Positions 1 through 6,658 are shown, numbered from the stretch's first letter. The stretch is 13,989 nucleotides of DNA from an uncultured Prevotellaceae bacterium (GCA_945827465.1 CALZOH010000068.1:1-13989), one strand, 5' to 3'. Notes: a model not told the origin generated them from the sequence alone. A program made the numbers and translations.

Positions 1-45
1 ACACACTGCATATCGTCGGCAGCGTCAGATGTGTATAAGAGACAG
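1..45 (+). other. Illumina Nextera i5 adapter contamination
   Basis: This is synthetic library sequence left on the contig end. Bases 13-45 match the 33-nt Nextera read-1 transposase adapter, whose last 19 nt (27-45) are the Tn5 mosaic end finishing in GAGACAG. Bases 5-12 read ACTGCATA, which I recall as Nextera index S506/N506, and bases 1-4 (ACAC) fit the end of the P5 flow-cell primer. The order P5 tail, index, adapter is exact. The G at 45 may also be the first base of the genomic palindrome that follows. No gene or transposon should be called here. Confidence 0.97.
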
Positions 46-66
46 GGGCGTATGCGATACGCCCCT
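45..66. repeat. GC-rich short palindrome at the contig edge
   Basis: GGGGCGTAT (45-53) pairs perfectly with ATACGCCCC (57-65) around a GCG loop, giving a 9-bp stem, and TAC follows at 66-68. Palindromes of this GGGCGTAT/ATACGCCC kind recur as dispersed intergenic elements in Bacteroidales genomes, from memory. The left flank that would mirror the right-hand TAC is replaced by adapter, so the element looks cut by the library end. It could also act as a hairpin terminator, but there is no T-run or gene beside it. Confidence 0.55.
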
Positions 67-68
67 AC

Positions 69-235
69 GGTTTTCCTATGACACAGAAACAACTATATTC
101 TCACATCATGGTTTGCGCAATTATTTCACTATCAAAGATGAGCTCGCAAATGGGAAACCATCATCTGCCGGGCGTCAAGGGTACTTTCGCGATGGAGTAC
201 CATGGTTTGAAATTCGAGCAAAATGCATCTTCCAC
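69..235. other. Intergenic stretch without a recognisable gene
   Basis: I see no credible coding sequence here. Open frames through it start in adapter sequence or run into the repeats at 236-555, show no family signature, and differ between frames. There is a loose inverted repeat, ATGGTTT (109-115) with AAACCAT near 155-161, and CATGGTTTG recurs near 201. These resemble decayed copies of the repetitive material downstream more than a regulatory site. Confidence 0.4.
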
Positions 236-555
236 CTGCGAAATGAGGACTGTTTTTTGCGCAAAACGGCTATCGCGACCGCGATGGAGGTAGATCACCT
301 TGCGCAAACGGCCTCCGCATTTGCCGAAATGAGATTGTCCCTCCGACAAAGTGGCGTCGGCAACTGCCGAAGCGATATTGTCCCTTGCGCAAACCGTCAT
401 CGCATTTGCCGAAATGAAATTGTCCCTCCGACAAAGTGGCGTCGGCAATCGCCGAAGCGATATTGTCCTTTGCGCAAACGCTCATCGCATTTGCCGAAAC
501 GAAATTGTCCCTCCGACACTGAGGCTTCGGCAATCGTGATAGGACTTCGCGCACC
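236..555. repeat. Degenerate tandem repeat, 85-bp period built from 42/43-bp halves
   Basis: Three units start with TGCGCAAAC at 301, 386 and 471, a constant period of 85 bp. Units 1 and 2 differ at about 8 of 85 positions by hand count. Unit 3 decays after about 520. Each unit is a diverged dimer: the core TGCCGAA.nGAnATTGTCC recurs at 322, 365, 407, 450 and 492, with steps of 43, 42, 43 and 42 bp. A worn copy lies upstream at about 236-300. Each unit contains a small hairpin (CCGAC/GTCGG), and TTTGCGCAAA is itself palindromic. The period is not a multiple of three, so this is not a coding repeat. There are no separate spacers, so it is not a CRISPR array. Confidence 0.85.
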
Positions 556-653
556 ATGGAAGACCGTTCATCTCAATTGCGATGAAAATATTGCTGACGG
601 AACAAATGCCATCTATCATCATACAATAAGATTTATACACCTAAACAAAAGCA

Positions 654-694
654 AAATAACTTGGGATGAATGATCTTCTCTTCCCAAGTTATTT
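654..694 (-). terminator. Intrinsic terminator of the leftward S37 peptidase gene
   Basis: AAATAACTTGGGA (654-666) is perfectly complementary to TCCCAAGTTATTT (682-694), a 13-bp stem with a 15-nt loop. Read leftward, the stem runs into a T-rich tract (TTATTTTGCTTTTG). It lies 43 bp beyond the peptidase stop codon. The rightward flank has no T-run beyond the stem itself. Confidence 0.8.
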
Positions 695-737
695 CCATTA
701 CAATGTTGCGAATATACTTTCTACACCTTGACAAGCA

Positions 738-2054
738 TTACTTAACAGGCGCTTCACCCAACCAACGCGTGAGAATATCCACTATTTCACGGCGCATATC
801 ATCGGGCATATTGCCAATGCGCGCAGTGTGCGAACCGCGAGGCTGAACAAACACGCGCATGTTTTTCTTGTTACGCAACCAAGTAACACCGGCTGCCGTC
901 CAAGGATCAATCTCGCCATAAACAATCAGCATTTGGGGATCATTCTTGGTGAGATAACGCTTCACGCTACGTGAAAGTTTCTTGTGGTACTTCACATGAC
1001 GCAGCGAATCGGGCAACATGACACGACGCAGATAATTGCGTGTAGACTTTATCGACATGAGTTTTTTAAAGGGTTTCATGTCGTAACCGTAATAGCCTAA
1101 TTCGTATGCTGCCTGATAGAAGAAAGGAGTAAAACTCTTGGCAGGCATGAAATAATCGGGCGATGATACGGCCAACAGTTCACCCAAGATGTCGGCATCG
1201 GAAGCTGTAACAGGCGGTATGCGCGTTTCGGAACGTCCCCACTGCCAAAATGCAAAGCTGTACTCCAATACACAGTAATCATAAATATCGCGCATGGGTA
1301 TATTGAAACGCAAATGATTCTTCAAACAAAAGGCTTCAAACTCCGGCAAGAGCTTTTGCTTGCGTTTGAGTGCTTCCATTTGGAATTCTTGAATACGCTG
1401 ACGCTCTTTGTCGGTACCCACACGACGCAGGAAGGGCTCGTGACGACCGTCTTCGACGCCAAAACATAAGGGACCGACATAAGGAACTGACACATCCACG
1501 TCTTCCGGATAGAAAGAACGAAACTCCATACAGGTTTGTCCTCCCTTACTGACGCCGGTACTGATCCACTTTTTAGAATATATGGACTTAAAAAGGGTTA
1601 CCACTTGGTGGAGGTCGGCCATAGCTTGACGATCGGTCATGTATTGCCAATCACAGGGTGTTGGCGTAGACTCGTCAAAGAAGCGATGCTCCACAAAGAT
1701 GATATTGGTATTCCACATTTCCGATAATTCTTCAGTGTATCTGGGCGAGAGTGCATAAGAAGCTGTGTAGCCCTCAGTAACGATTACCGTGGGGCGATCG
1801 GTTGAACGATGAAGCACGATCACGCGCTGGTCAAATGCTCCCTTCTCAGGATGTTGATGATCGAGAGGTTGACGAAGACGCACTACATATTTTTCAGCAA
1901 AGCCCTTTGAATTTTCGAGGGCTTCAATCGATGATATTCCCTTCAACTGCTCGATACGAGAACGAACTTCATCGGCACGCAACTGCACCGGACATCCTAT
2001 AAGCAGAGCAAACAGCAGGAACAAGAAGAACTTACGAAACAAGACTCTTTTCAT
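738..2054 (-). CDS. Exported S37-family serine peptidase (PS-10/tripeptidyl aminopeptidase type)
   Basis: Predicted secreted alpha/beta-hydrolase peptidase of 438 aa. Peptidase family S37 (PS-10), known from Streptomyces tripeptidyl aminopeptidases, removes short peptides from free N-termini. A catalytic triad can be placed: Ser169 in GVSKGG (167-172), Asp383 in YGEIDPW (379-385) and His409 in PRGSHTARIGNM (405-416). The N-terminus has a basic and hydrophobic signal sequence. Its end is ambiguous: LIGC at 18-21 fits a lipobox (lipid on Cys21), while LRA/D at 25-28 could be a type I cleavage site. The length covers the whole domain, so the gene appears intact. It follows a terminator by only 29 bp, so its promoter is unclear. 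It probably acts in the periplasm or outer membrane in nutrient peptide digestion. The substrate is inferred from the family only. Confidence 0.85.
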   Translation of the reverse strand: MKRVLFRKFFLFLLFALLIGCPVQLRADEVRSRIEQLKGISSIEALENSKGFAEKYVVRLRQPLDHQHPEKGAFDQRVIVLHRSTDRPTVIVTEGYTASYALSPRYTEELSEMWNTNIIFVEHRFFDESTPTPCDWQYMTDRQAMADLHQVVTLFKSIYSKKWISTGVSKGGQTCMEFRSFYPEDVDVSVPYVGPLCFGVEDGRHEPFLRRVGTDKERQRIQEFQMEALKRKQKLLPEFEAFCLKNHLRFNIPMRDIYDYCVLEYSFAFWQWGRSETRIPPVTASDADILGELLAVSSPDYFMPAKSFTPFFYQAAYELGYYGYDMKPFKKLMSIKSTRNYLRRVMLPDSLRHVKYHKKLSRSVKRYLTKNDPQMLIVYGEIDPWTAAGVTWLRNKKNMRVFVQPRGSHTARIGNMPDDMRREIVDILTRWLGEAPVK

Positions 2055-2083
2055 ACTACAAAAACGAATGATGGATGAAAGAC

Positions 2084-2122
2084 AAAAGAGAATTGCACAG
2101 AAAGGCTGTGCAATTCTCTTTT
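2084..2122 (-). terminator. Strong intrinsic terminator after the TlpA-like gene
   Basis: AAAAGAGAATTGCACAG (2084-2100) pairs with CTGTGCAATTCTCTTTT (2106-2122), a perfect 17-bp stem with a 5-nt loop. Both arms end in an A/T tract, so it could work in either direction. Its position 36 bp past the thioredoxin stop suits leftward termination. It lies only 29 bp before the start codon of the S37 peptidase gene. Confidence 0.85.
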
Positions 2123-2158
2123 ATGGATGACTCTAACTATTTCACGAAGAAAATCTAC

Positions 2159-2692
2159 TTACTTAGCCAAAGCCTTGTCAACTTCTGCGATGATGATATC
2201 ATCGCCCGGATAACCACCCTGGGCAATGTTGTCATAAGCTTTGCTACCATCTTTGTTGACAATCATATAAGAAGGAATACCACGAATACCCAAGCTGCTC
2301 ATCAAAGCCTTGAACTGGGCATTGCTCAAACGATAGTGGTAACCCTTGATAGAAGGAATGGCTTTATTGAAATCAGCCAACGGGGAGGTTTCACCGGTTA
2401 CGTAAACAAATGATACCTTTTTCTTGTCCTTCAGATACTTTTCTTTGATAGGATCAATCGACTTCATGGCAGCCATACACGGACCACACCAAGTTGCCCA
2501 AAAATCAATCACGACAACCGTACCTTTATAGGGTTTCTTGATAGCATTCAAGATATCTTCATTCTTGGTATTCTCAGGCAAAGTCACCACTTTAACACCG
2601 GGTGACGGTTTGGTTGCAGAAGCTTTCTTCTCTGCAGCAGCTGTGCCAAAAATCAATGCAAACACAGCGAGGAACAATACAATTCTCTTCAT
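2159..2692 (-). CDS. Exported TlpA-like thioredoxin-fold thiol-disulfide oxidoreductase
   Basis: A 177-aa protein with a signal peptide (MKRIVLFLAVFALIFG..., likely cut after GTAAA near residue 20) and one thioredoxin domain from about residue 45 to the end. The redox motif WCGPC is at 68-72 within VVIDFWATWCGPC, and the conserved cis-proline is Pro140 in GIPSY. The central insertion after the first beta-alpha unit (about 95-135) is typical of the TlpA/ResA branch. Members reduce or oxidise disulfides of exported proteins, for example during cytochrome c maturation; the partner here cannot be named. A TATATTTG promoter box lies about 56 bp upstream and a strong terminator follows. This suggests a single-gene transcript, despite the same-strand thioredoxin-like neighbour 106 bp upstream. 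Confidence 0.88.
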   Translation of the reverse strand: MKRIVLFLAVFALIFGTAAAEKKASATKPSPGVKVVTLPENTKNEDILNAIKKPYKGTVVVIDFWATWCGPCMAAMKSIDPIKEKYLKDKKKVSFVYVTGETSPLADFNKAIPSIKGYHYRLSNAQFKALMSSLGIRGIPSYMIVNKDGSKAYDNIAQGGYPGDDIIIAEVDKALAK

Positions 2693-2747
2693 TTTTATTC
2701 TTATTTAAATCATTAATTTCCTTACAAAGATTGCTATAATAGTCATG

Positions 2748-2755
2748 CAAATATA
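2748..2755 (-). promoter_or_regulatory. Bacteroidetes-type -7 box for the TlpA-like gene
   Basis: The minus strand reads TATATTTG, an exact match to the Bacteroidetes TAnnTTTG consensus, followed by a leader of about 50 nt to the ATG at 2692. No TTG/TTTG is visible at the usual -33 distance, so the call rests on the -7 box alone. Confidence 0.45.
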
Positions 2756-2798
2756 CAAACTTTTGAATAGAATGCCTTATTTCTCTTATCAAAAAGCA

Positions 2799-3647
2799 TC
2801 ATTTTGACCTATTAAGACGCTGCATGAGTTCATATAGTGTAGGATTCTTCAACAACACGCGTTGTTTGGCATCCACCAACAACAGCATAGGGAAACGATC
2901 GAAAATATACGCATTCGCACCCGACCGATGTTCGGATTCTGAAAGAAGTGCCACGCGCCACGACGAGGGGAAATCATTCTTAATAGTTTCCCAAAAAGGG
3001 AAATCTTCGCTCACACAAACGGCAAACATCAGCACTTCACCTTCGTTCACAGCACGCAACAATGTCTTTTCGCGACGCAGGCGACTCATCAATAATTGAC
3101 AACGAATACATGACGGATCGAAAAAGAACAATACCGCAGGTTTACGCTCCAACAATCGGTGCAAACGCGCTTCCCCACCCTCACGGAGATTCACCACAAA
3201 ATCTCGAAGCGTCGAACCCGGCGCATGCTGCTGCAGCAACCGTTCATAATACCGACAACGCTCTTTAGAAACTTCCGTGAGCAATGAATCGACCAAAGCA
3301 CGACGCAAAATTTTCAAGTATATGGCATCGTAACACAGGGTATCAATCTCTTCGTACAAACGACGATGACACAACCGCATCCATTGCTCATAATAAGCCG
3401 GATAACGCGAAGCACAACTCATCAATTGACGAACGGCGCTGATCTGATTTCGCTCAGAAACACGCTGCAAAGACAAAACATATCGGGTAAATAGGGAATC
3501 GGCCAAGGGAGAAACTTCATCATCACCTTTCACCATCGACAGGAAATCATCGTCATTGAAATTCAAGACTTGTGCAACAGCCTGCTGATGAAAAACAAAC
3601 ACCAACATCAGCAGCCACACAGCGGAGAACAAAATCCTTTTCAACAT
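2799..3647 (-). CDS. Exported thioredoxin-fold protein with CIRC motif and helical N-terminal domain
   Basis: A 282-aa protein with a signal peptide (about residues 1-25, ending AVAQ), a helix-rich region (about 45-145) and a C-terminal thioredoxin-like domain (about 150-280). The domain starts PAVLFFFDPSCIRCQ, with the redox pair Cys180 and Cys183. A likely cis-proline is Pro253 in RFPMLLLVD. The layout resembles Bacteroidetes proteins carrying a DUF5106-type N-terminal domain before a thioredoxin domain; that match is from memory. CIRC is not the reducing WCGPC type. The basic Arg between the cysteines may shift the potential toward oxidase or isomerase use (inference). Four further cysteines (78, 93, 105, 131) lie in the helical part, plus Cys211, which is unusual for an exported protein. 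The client is unknown. Confidence 0.75.
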   Translation of the reverse strand: MLKRILFSAVWLLMLVFVFHQQAVAQVLNFNDDDFLSMVKGDDEVSPLADSLFTRYVLSLQRVSERNQISAVRQLMSCASRYPAYYEQWMRLCHRRLYEEIDTLCYDAIYLKILRRALVDSLLTEVSKERCRYYERLLQQHAPGSTLRDFVVNLREGGEARLHRLLERKPAVLFFFDPSCIRCQLLMSRLRREKTLLRAVNEGEVLMFAVCVSEDFPFWETIKNDFPSSWRVALLSESEHRSGANAYIFDRFPMLLLVDAKQRVLLKNPTLYELMQRLNRSK

Positions 3648-3663
3648 ATTGAGAAGTAAAATA

Positions 3664-3692
3664 CAACCGTAAAAATACTTCTTTTTTCACAA
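3664..3692 (-). promoter_or_regulatory. Possible promoter of the CIRC thioredoxin-like gene
   Basis: The minus strand reads TTG (3692-3690), an 18-bp spacer, then TACGGTTG (3671-3664), one mismatch from TAnnTTTG. The 18-bp spacing equals that of the clearer promoter before rfbH. Transcription would start about 10 nt ahead of the ATG, a short but possible leader. It is divergent from the AAA+ gene promoter. Confidence 0.35.
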
Positions 3693-3739
3693 GGAAGAAG
3701 TAAGACCATTCAGAAATCGTCATTCTCACGGGTTTTATA

Positions 3740-3747
3740 TAAATTTG
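3740..3747 (+). promoter_or_regulatory. Bacteroidetes-type -7 box for the AAA+ ATPase gene
   Basis: TAAATTTG matches TAnnTTTG exactly and lies 83 bp before the ATG at 3831 in the divergent intergenic region. I find no clear -33 TTG at the expected spacing. The implied leader of about 75-80 nt is similar in length to that of rfbH. Confidence 0.45.
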
Positions 3748-3830
3748 CAACTCATATATACTAACGTACAGATGGTAAGTCCTCATCATTAAAAACCGGA
3801 ACACCCAAACATCCTAAACATTCAGATAAG

Positions 3831-4910
3831 ATGACAGATACAGACCCCATTTTAAGAGAAGTTGCACAAGCGATTATTGAGACCCAACAAACTTCTACGT
3901 CATTTATACAGCGTAGATTCATTATCGGATACAATAGAACTTGTAGGATAATGGATCAACTGGAGAAAATCGGAGTTCTTGGCTTGGCAGATGGCAATCA
4001 TCCGAGAACTTTACTTTGTCATTCTATGAATGAATTAGAGCAATTATGGAATCATAGAGAAAAAGAACAAGCCGACAATCATTTTGATGAGGAACATGAA
4101 GATACTTATCAAAATGAATTAAACAACTTAATCGGTCTCACTTCTGTCAAAGTAGAAGTTGAGAAATTAACGAATTTCATCAAGATCATGAATATTCGTA
4201 AGGAACAAGGTCTTCCGGTTAGTGACATATCATATCATTGCGTATTTACAGGGAATCCCGGGACAGGAAAAACCACCGTGGCCCGAATTATTGCCAATAT
4301 CTATCGTGAACTTGGTGTTATCAGAAAAGGACATTTGGTAGAAACTGATCGTTCAGGACTTGTAGGTGAATATATCGGTCAGACTGCCGTGAAAACAAAT
4401 AAGATCATTGATTCAGCCCTTGATGGTGTATTGTTCATTGACGAAGCATATTCATTGGTCACAGGAAGCAGTAATGACTACGGACTTGAAGCGATCTCAA
4501 CACTTCTAAAAAGAATGGAGGATGAAAGGAATCGTCTTATTGTGATCTTGGCCGGATACGGACAAGAGATGCAAACTTTTATAGCATCCAATCCCGGTCT
4601 TCAATCTCGTTTCAATAGGTATATCAACTTTCCTGACTATAACGCTGAAGAACTCTTGGCCATTTATAAACGCAACCTTGAAAGGCATCAATACGCGATA
4701 GATTTGGATGCAGAAATGGTTATTTCCAACATTCTGAAAACAGCAGTCAACCATCAAGACAAGAACTTCGGTAATGCACGTTTTGTAAGGAATCTATTTG
4801 AGAAAACTTTGGAAAATCAAGCAATGCGACTTGCCTCTATCAGTTCATTAACGACGAAGATGCTTTGTACTATTACGATCGAAGATGTAAAGAACCTAAT
4901 CGTTCATTGA
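3831..4910 (+). CDS. CbbX/SpoVK-type AAA+ ATPase with N-terminal FtsK-gamma-like winged helix
   Basis: A 359-aa cytoplasmic protein with two parts. Residues about 4-63 read as an FtsK gamma domain, with core QRRFIIGYNRTCRIMDQLEK. Asn35, Arg39 and Asp42 occupy the positions of E. coli FtsK DNA-contacting Asn1296, Arg1300 and Glu1303 (from memory). An acidic linker (66-95) leads to a CbbX/CfxQ/SpoVK AAA+ module. That module has Walker A GNPGTGKTT (141-149), a pore loop near GEYIGQTA (179-186), Walker B VLFIDEAY (200-207), candidate arginine fingers in SRFNR (259-263) and sensor 2 GNAR (314-317). All ATPase motifs are intact. The family makes hexameric remodellers, such as the Rubisco activase CbbX. 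The gamma domain suggests recruitment to a DNA sequence, but the target and client are unknown. The gene appears monocistronic. Residues typical of a translocase motor or membrane segments are absent, so it is not FtsK itself. Confidence 0.85.
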   Translation: MTDTDPILREVAQAIIETQQTSTSFIQRRFIIGYNRTCRIMDQLEKIGVLGLADGNHPRTLLCHSMNELEQLWNHREKEQADNHFDEEHEDTYQNELNNLIGLTSVKVEVEKLTNFIKIMNIRKEQGLPVSDISYHCVFTGNPGTGKTTVARIIANIYRELGVIRKGHLVETDRSGLVGEYIGQTAVKTNKIIDSALDGVLFIDEAYSLVTGSSNDYGLEAISTLLKRMEDERNRLIVILAGYGQEMQTFIASNPGLQSRFNRYINFPDYNAEELLAIYKRNLERHQYAIDLDAEMVISNILKTAVNHQDKNFGNARFVRNLFEKTLENQAMRLASISSLTTKMLCTITIEDVKNLIVH

Positions 4911-5008
4911 AAAAGAGTATCGTCTGGGTGAAGCGCACAATACACCAAATGCGATAACAGAATGGTCCAATAGTAGAAAAGAGAATCAAGGAATAAGTAG
5001 CCAAACAC

Positions 5009-5037
5009 TTGATGAAATCAAAATAATCGTATCTTTG
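5009..5037 (+). promoter_or_regulatory. Promoter of rfbH
   Basis: TTG at 5009-5011, an 18-bp spacer and TATCTTTG at 5030-5037 match the Bacteroidetes -33/-7 promoter well. This is the best-formed promoter in the window. Transcription would start near 5044, leaving a leader of about 76 nt. GAATGG (5044-5049) and CCATTC (5073-5078) could pair weakly near its 5' end. No terminator is visible between the AAA+ gene and this promoter. Confidence 0.65.
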
Positions 5038-5119
5038 CACGCTGAATGGCAGCTACCTAATTGCGATAACATCCATTCTCATCCTATACCTATTATATAA
5101 TATATACGTACATACAACA

Positions 5120-6469
5120 ATGAGTAAGAAAGACGCCTTAAAAGAGCAAATCCTTCAGCTGACGCGCGAATATTATCAGGAAGTTCACGGCCAAAAGAAG
5201 GAATTTGAAGCAGGAAAGACACCGGTAAACTACGGTGGACGCTATTTTGACGAAAAAGAAATGGTGAACCTGGTTGATTCATCTCTCGACTTTTGGTTGA
5301 CAGCCGGTCCGTGGGCCACTCGCTTTGAACGTCGCTTTGCCGAATGGCTGGGTGTATCACATTGCGCGCTGACCAATTCCGGTTCATCGGCCAACTTATT
5401 GGCGTTTACAACCCTCACTTCATCGCTCTTGGGTGATAGACGCGTTAAACGTGGAGATGAAATCATTACGGTAGCATGCGGATTCCCCACTACCATTACT
5501 CCTATTATACAATATGGAGCCATTCCCGTATTTGTTGACGTGGAAGCTCCCGGTTTCAACATCAATGCTTCGCTACTTGAATCGGCCTATCATCCCGAAA
5601 AGACCAAGGCAGTCATGATTGCCCATTCATTGGGAAATCCTTTCAACTTGGAGGCCGTACTGACATTCTGCCGGCAGCATCAATTGTGGTTGATTGAGGA
5701 CAATTGCGACGCCCTCGGTTCAGAATACACCATTGACGGCGAAACACGCAAGACCGGAACTTGGGGAGACATCGGAACCAGTTCGTTCTATCCTCCTCAC
5801 CACATGACCATGGGCGAAGGCGGAGCAGTCTATACAAACAACGATTTACTTTTCAGAATTGTGCGTTCATTCCGCGACTGGGGACGCGATTGCTGGTGCT
5901 TGGGCGGCGTTGACAATACATGCGGTTGCCGTTTTACAGGAAAATTCGGCCAGTTGCCAGAAGGTTATGATCACAAATATGTTTATTCGCATTTCGGATT
6001 CAATCTGAAAGCCACTGACATGCAGGCAGCCATCGGATGTGCACAGTTAGAAAAGCTCGACAATATTGTTGAAGCTCGCAGAAAGAACTACGCCACCCTT
6101 TATGAAGGTCTGAAAGGTACGCCCGGCATCATTCTGCCAGAGCCGACACCTAACTCCAATCCTTCCTGGTTCGGTTTCCTCATCACCGTAAAAGACGATG
6201 CACCATTCACGCGTAACGAACTCACGGGATATTTGGAAAGCAAGCGCATACAAACACGTAACCTGTTTGCAGGAAACTTTTTGAAACATCCTTGCTTCGA
6301 CGAATTCAGAGACGACACATCCTACTATCGTCAAGTCGGAACGCTCAAAGAAACCGATCGAGCCATGCGTCAAACCTTCTGGATAGGAGTTTATCCCGGC
6401 ATGACGCAGGAGAAATTGAGCTGGATGATTACTTGCATCCGCGAATTTTGCGAACAAAATGCGAGATAA
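5120..6469 (+). CDS. rfbH: CDP-6-deoxy-L-threo-D-glycero-4-hexulose-3-dehydrase (E1), RfbH/DdhC
   Basis: A 449-aa PLP-fold enzyme of the DegT/DnrJ/EryC1 family that removes the C3 hydroxyl from CDP-4-keto-6-deoxyglucose, with an E3 reductase, on the route to 3,6-dideoxyhexoses of LPS or capsule. It has an intact fold: GSSANL (88-93), IEDNCDALGS (192-201) and SFYPPHHMTMGEGG (222-235). In that last motif His227 stands where aminotransferases have the PLP-binding Lys, the hallmark of E1 dehydrases. Cysteines 258, 260 and 268 form the C-x1-C-x7-C of the [2Fe-2S] site, with Cys196 as the likely fourth ligand; Cys270 is extra. The usual size is about 437 aa. It has its own promoter and terminator, and no rfbF, rfbG, E3 or glycosyltransferase gene is nearby, so partners must be encoded elsewhere. 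Confidence 0.92.
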   Translation: MSKKDALKEQILQLTREYYQEVHGQKKEFEAGKTPVNYGGRYFDEKEMVNLVDSSLDFWLTAGPWATRFERRFAEWLGVSHCALTNSGSSANLLAFTTLTSSLLGDRRVKRGDEIITVACGFPTTITPIIQYGAIPVFVDVEAPGFNINASLLESAYHPEKTKAVMIAHSLGNPFNLEAVLTFCRQHQLWLIEDNCDALGSEYTIDGETRKTGTWGDIGTSSFYPPHHMTMGEGGAVYTNNDLLFRIVRSFRDWGRDCWCLGGVDNTCGCRFTGKFGQLPEGYDHKYVYSHFGFNLKATDMQAAIGCAQLEKLDNIVEARRKNYATLYEGLKGTPGIILPEPTPNSNPSWFGFLITVKDDAPFTRNELTGYLESKRIQTRNLFAGNFLKHPCFDEFRDDTSYYRQVGTLKETDRAMRQTFWIGVYPGMTQEKLSWMITCIREFCEQNAR

Positions 6470-6498
6470 CAACTCCCATTCCATCGCAACGGAAAACT

Positions 6499-6546
6499 AC
6501 CCAAAATGCTTGATGAGTAATGCGTTCTCATCAAGCATTTTTGGGT
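6499..6546 (+). terminator. Terminator after rfbH
   Basis: AAAATGCTTGATGAG (6503-6517) pairs perfectly with CTCATCAAGCATTTT (6527-6541) around a 9-nt loop, followed by a T-run. The flanking ACCC and GGGT can extend the stem past one bulged T. It sits 33 bp after the rfbH stop and separates rfbH from the efflux operon. Confidence 0.88.
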
Positions 6547-6637
6547 TTAAATATTCACACGCTCAAGGCGCAAGATCGATTTAGCATTTAATAACAAACG
6601 GCCCGATAAACCTTTCAAAACAATTTCAATCTTACAA

Positions 6638-6658
6638 ACGGTTCAAAAAAAACCGGTA
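6638..6658. promoter_or_regulatory. Imperfect inverted repeat ahead of the efflux operon
   Basis: ACGGTT (6638-6643) faces AACCGGT (6651-6657) across an A-rich spacer, an imperfect dyad with one extra base. It lies about 80 bp before the outer membrane factor start and could be an operator. No regulator gene is present in the window, and I found no TAnnTTTG box in 6547-6732, so the operon promoter remains unplaced. Confidence 0.2.

Noticed and set aside
27..45. Tn5 mosaic end as evidence of a transposon
   Set aside because: It is part of the library adapter; no transposase or second end exists in the window.
161..557. Overlapping leftward frames with repeated RRDNFVSANAM-like segments
   Set aside because: They are translations of the tandem repeat in several frames at once; the 85-bp period is not codon-compatible, and starts and ends are arbitrary.
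29..673. Open frame of 214 codons beginning MCIRDR
   Set aside because: Its start lies in Nextera adapter sequence and it runs through 85-bp repeats whose period breaks the reading frame; no family signature.
3831..4910. Truncated FtsK translocase
   Set aside because: Only the gamma-like winged helix matches FtsK, and it is N-terminal; the ATPase part is CbbX-type AAA+, complete, with no FtsK motor motifs.
4911..5008. Small gene or RNA between the AAA+ gene and rfbH
   Set aside because: No frame of useful length, no stable hairpin and no terminator; only the rfbH promoter downstream is supported.
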